Shown piece by piece: positions 63,162-64,000 of a DNA stretch of 64,000 nucleotides (its first letter is position 1; each line of letters opens with the position of its first letter). The DNA is from Pyxidicoccus xibeiensis. GTDB taxonomy: Bacteria; Myxococcota; Myxococcia; Myxococcales; Myxococcaceae. Location of the stretch: the NCBI RefSeq assembly GCF_024198175.1, contig NZ_JAJVKV010000001.1:186001-250000 (forward strand). The letters run 5' to 3'. The position numbers and the translations under genes were made by a program. The notes beneath the pieces are model-generated. The model was not told where the DNA came from and searched no databases. It saw only the letters and a list, made by a program, of their open reading frames with translations.

Positions 63162-64000
63162 ATGCGCCTTCCCGTGGCCCCATGGGTCCTGCTGCTCCTT
63201 CCCGCCGTGGCACTCGGCTCGCAGGTGGAGGGCACGCTGCTCGACGTGAAGGGGCAGGCTCTCGCCGGCACGACGCTGGAAGTGGTCCGCGCACAGGACG
63301 GCGAGGTGACCGCACGCCCCAGGTCCGGCCCCGAGGGGCGATTCAGGGTCGAGCTTCCGCCGGGGCGCTACCTCCTGCGAATCCGTCATCCCGAGCGCTG
63401 CGCCCCAAGCGCGGCCGACGCGGAGCTGGAGCTGAGGGACGACGAGGACCTCGCCGCGCTCTCCGTCCTCCTGCGGCGCTGTGTCCGCGTCACCGGTCGA
63501 GCCTTCGGCCTGGATGGGGCGCCGCTCGCGCGCGGCAAGGTGACGCTGCGGTGGAGGGCCAGCCTGGAGCCACCCCGGACGGCCTCCACGGATGAAGCGG
63601 GACGGTTCGTCTTCGAACGAGCTCCGCAGGGGCAGGTCCAGGTCTTCTTGCGAGACGAGGCGGGCGAGGAGCTGCTGTCCCAGACACGGCTGAGCGCACT
63701 GCGCGCGCTGGAGGTCCGGGCCCACCGCGTCCTCCGCTTCCTCGTGCGTGGCCCTGGCGGAGCACCGCTACCGGAGGTGGACTTCTCGCTCGTTCCCGAG
63801 CCACGGGATGGCGTCACCCTGGAGGCGAAGACGGACGCCCGCGGCCTCGTGGGGCTCCCCGCGCACGCCCAGGGGCGCTACCGGCTGCTGGCGTCCTGGG
63901 AGCAGGAGGACCAGTTCCTGCGCTACGTCTGGAAGGACGTCGAGCTGAAGCCCGAGGCCATGGCCACACCGCTGGAGCTGAGCTTCGCGGAGCGGCCGTC
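63162..64000 (+). CDS. Partial secreted protein with carboxypeptidase-regulatory-like repeats
   Basis: The open frame runs off the right edge: 279 complete codons, no stop. The N terminus is a signal peptide (WVLLLLPAVALGS). Repeated beta-sandwich segments follow, typical of carboxypeptidase regulatory-like domains: VEGTLLDVKGQALAGTTLEV, VTGRAFGLDGAPLARGKVTL, TDEAGRFVFERAP and FLVRGPGGAPLPEVDFSL. Such proteins are often surface adhesins or parts of larger envelope proteins. The full length and C-terminal domain are outside the window. Confidence 0.78.
   Translation, partial: MRLPVAPWVLLLLPAVALGSQVEGTLLDVKGQALAGTTLEVVRAQDGEVTARPRSGPEGRFRVELPPGRYLLRIRHPERCAPSAADAELELRDDEDLAALSVLLRRCVRVTGRAFGLDGAPLARGKVTLRWRASLEPPRTASTDEAGRFVFERAPQGQVQVFLRDEAGEELLSQTRLSALRALEVRAHRVLRFLVRGPGGAPLPEVDFSLVPEPRDGVTLEAKTDARGLVGLPAHAQGRYRLLASWEQEDQFLRYVWKDVELKPEAMATPLELSFAERP

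Overview
The window is very G+C-rich and gene-dense, and almost every codon ends in G or C. It has tightly overlapping operons, several Ser/Thr protein kinases, many lipoproteins, Cys-rich MopE/DUF4215-type proteins, an FHA protein and a CarA/CarH carotenoid locus. Together these point to a fruiting myxobacterium of the Myxococcus/Corallococcus/Pyxidicoccus type. No rRNA, tRNA, insertion sequence, phage or CRISPR array was seen.

1-13.4 kb: a lipoprotein gene is followed, convergently, by a 12-gene minus-strand carotenoid operon: crtE, crtI, crtB, mvaA (HMG-CoA reductase), crtD, crtC, a glycosyltransferase, crtYc, crtYd, an acyltransferase, carA and carH. Most genes overlap the next by 4 bp. 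The order gives a coherent route: prenyl supply, phytoene, desaturation, hydration of one end, cyclisation of the other, then glycosylation and acylation. The last two genes encode the light/B12-related MerR-type repressors. Upstream of crtE I read four contiguous 11-bp repeats of the form nnnTnnACAnn (one imperfect), the last overlapping a TTGACA -35 box. This fits a CarH/CarA operator. A divergent, cysteine-free redoxin-like gene starts 11 bp from the operator.

13.4-24.7 kb: redoxin-like and epimerase genes (coupled), an Fes-like esterase, a hypothetical, an SMP-30-like lipoprotein and a hypothetical. Next comes what I consider the most interesting locus: a HEAT-repeat protein fused to an aldo/keto reductase domain that has lost catalytic residues, a complete retron, and a translationally coupled leucine-rich-repeat gene. 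The retron has a 13-bp perfect a1/a2 inverted repeat, msr and msd hairpins, and a reverse transcriptase with NAxxH, YADD and VTG motifs plus an N-terminal HEAT-like region.

24.7-41.2 kb: a giant lipoprotein with exactly 28 RCC1-type repeats (4 x 7), a membrane metallophosphoesterase, a TetR regulator, a 1556-residue multidomain amidohydrolase lipoprotein, a kinase with six N-terminal membrane segments, an ATP-grasp protein, an Fes-like esterase lipoprotein and an FHA protein.

41.2-64 kb: a kinase/TPR pair, a MopE-like and PEGA-like pair, a host-attachment-type protein, an operon of chemoreceptor, HAD hydrolase and glycosyltransferase, a GST, a cyclase-domain protein lacking one metal-binding Asp, and an operon of kinase, lipoprotein and secreted protein. 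These are followed by an S46 peptidase, a lipase, a MocR-type regulator divergent from a rhodanese, a 23-bp perfect inverted repeat between convergent genes, a TonB-like protein, and a partial carboxypeptidase-regulatory-like protein that runs off the end.
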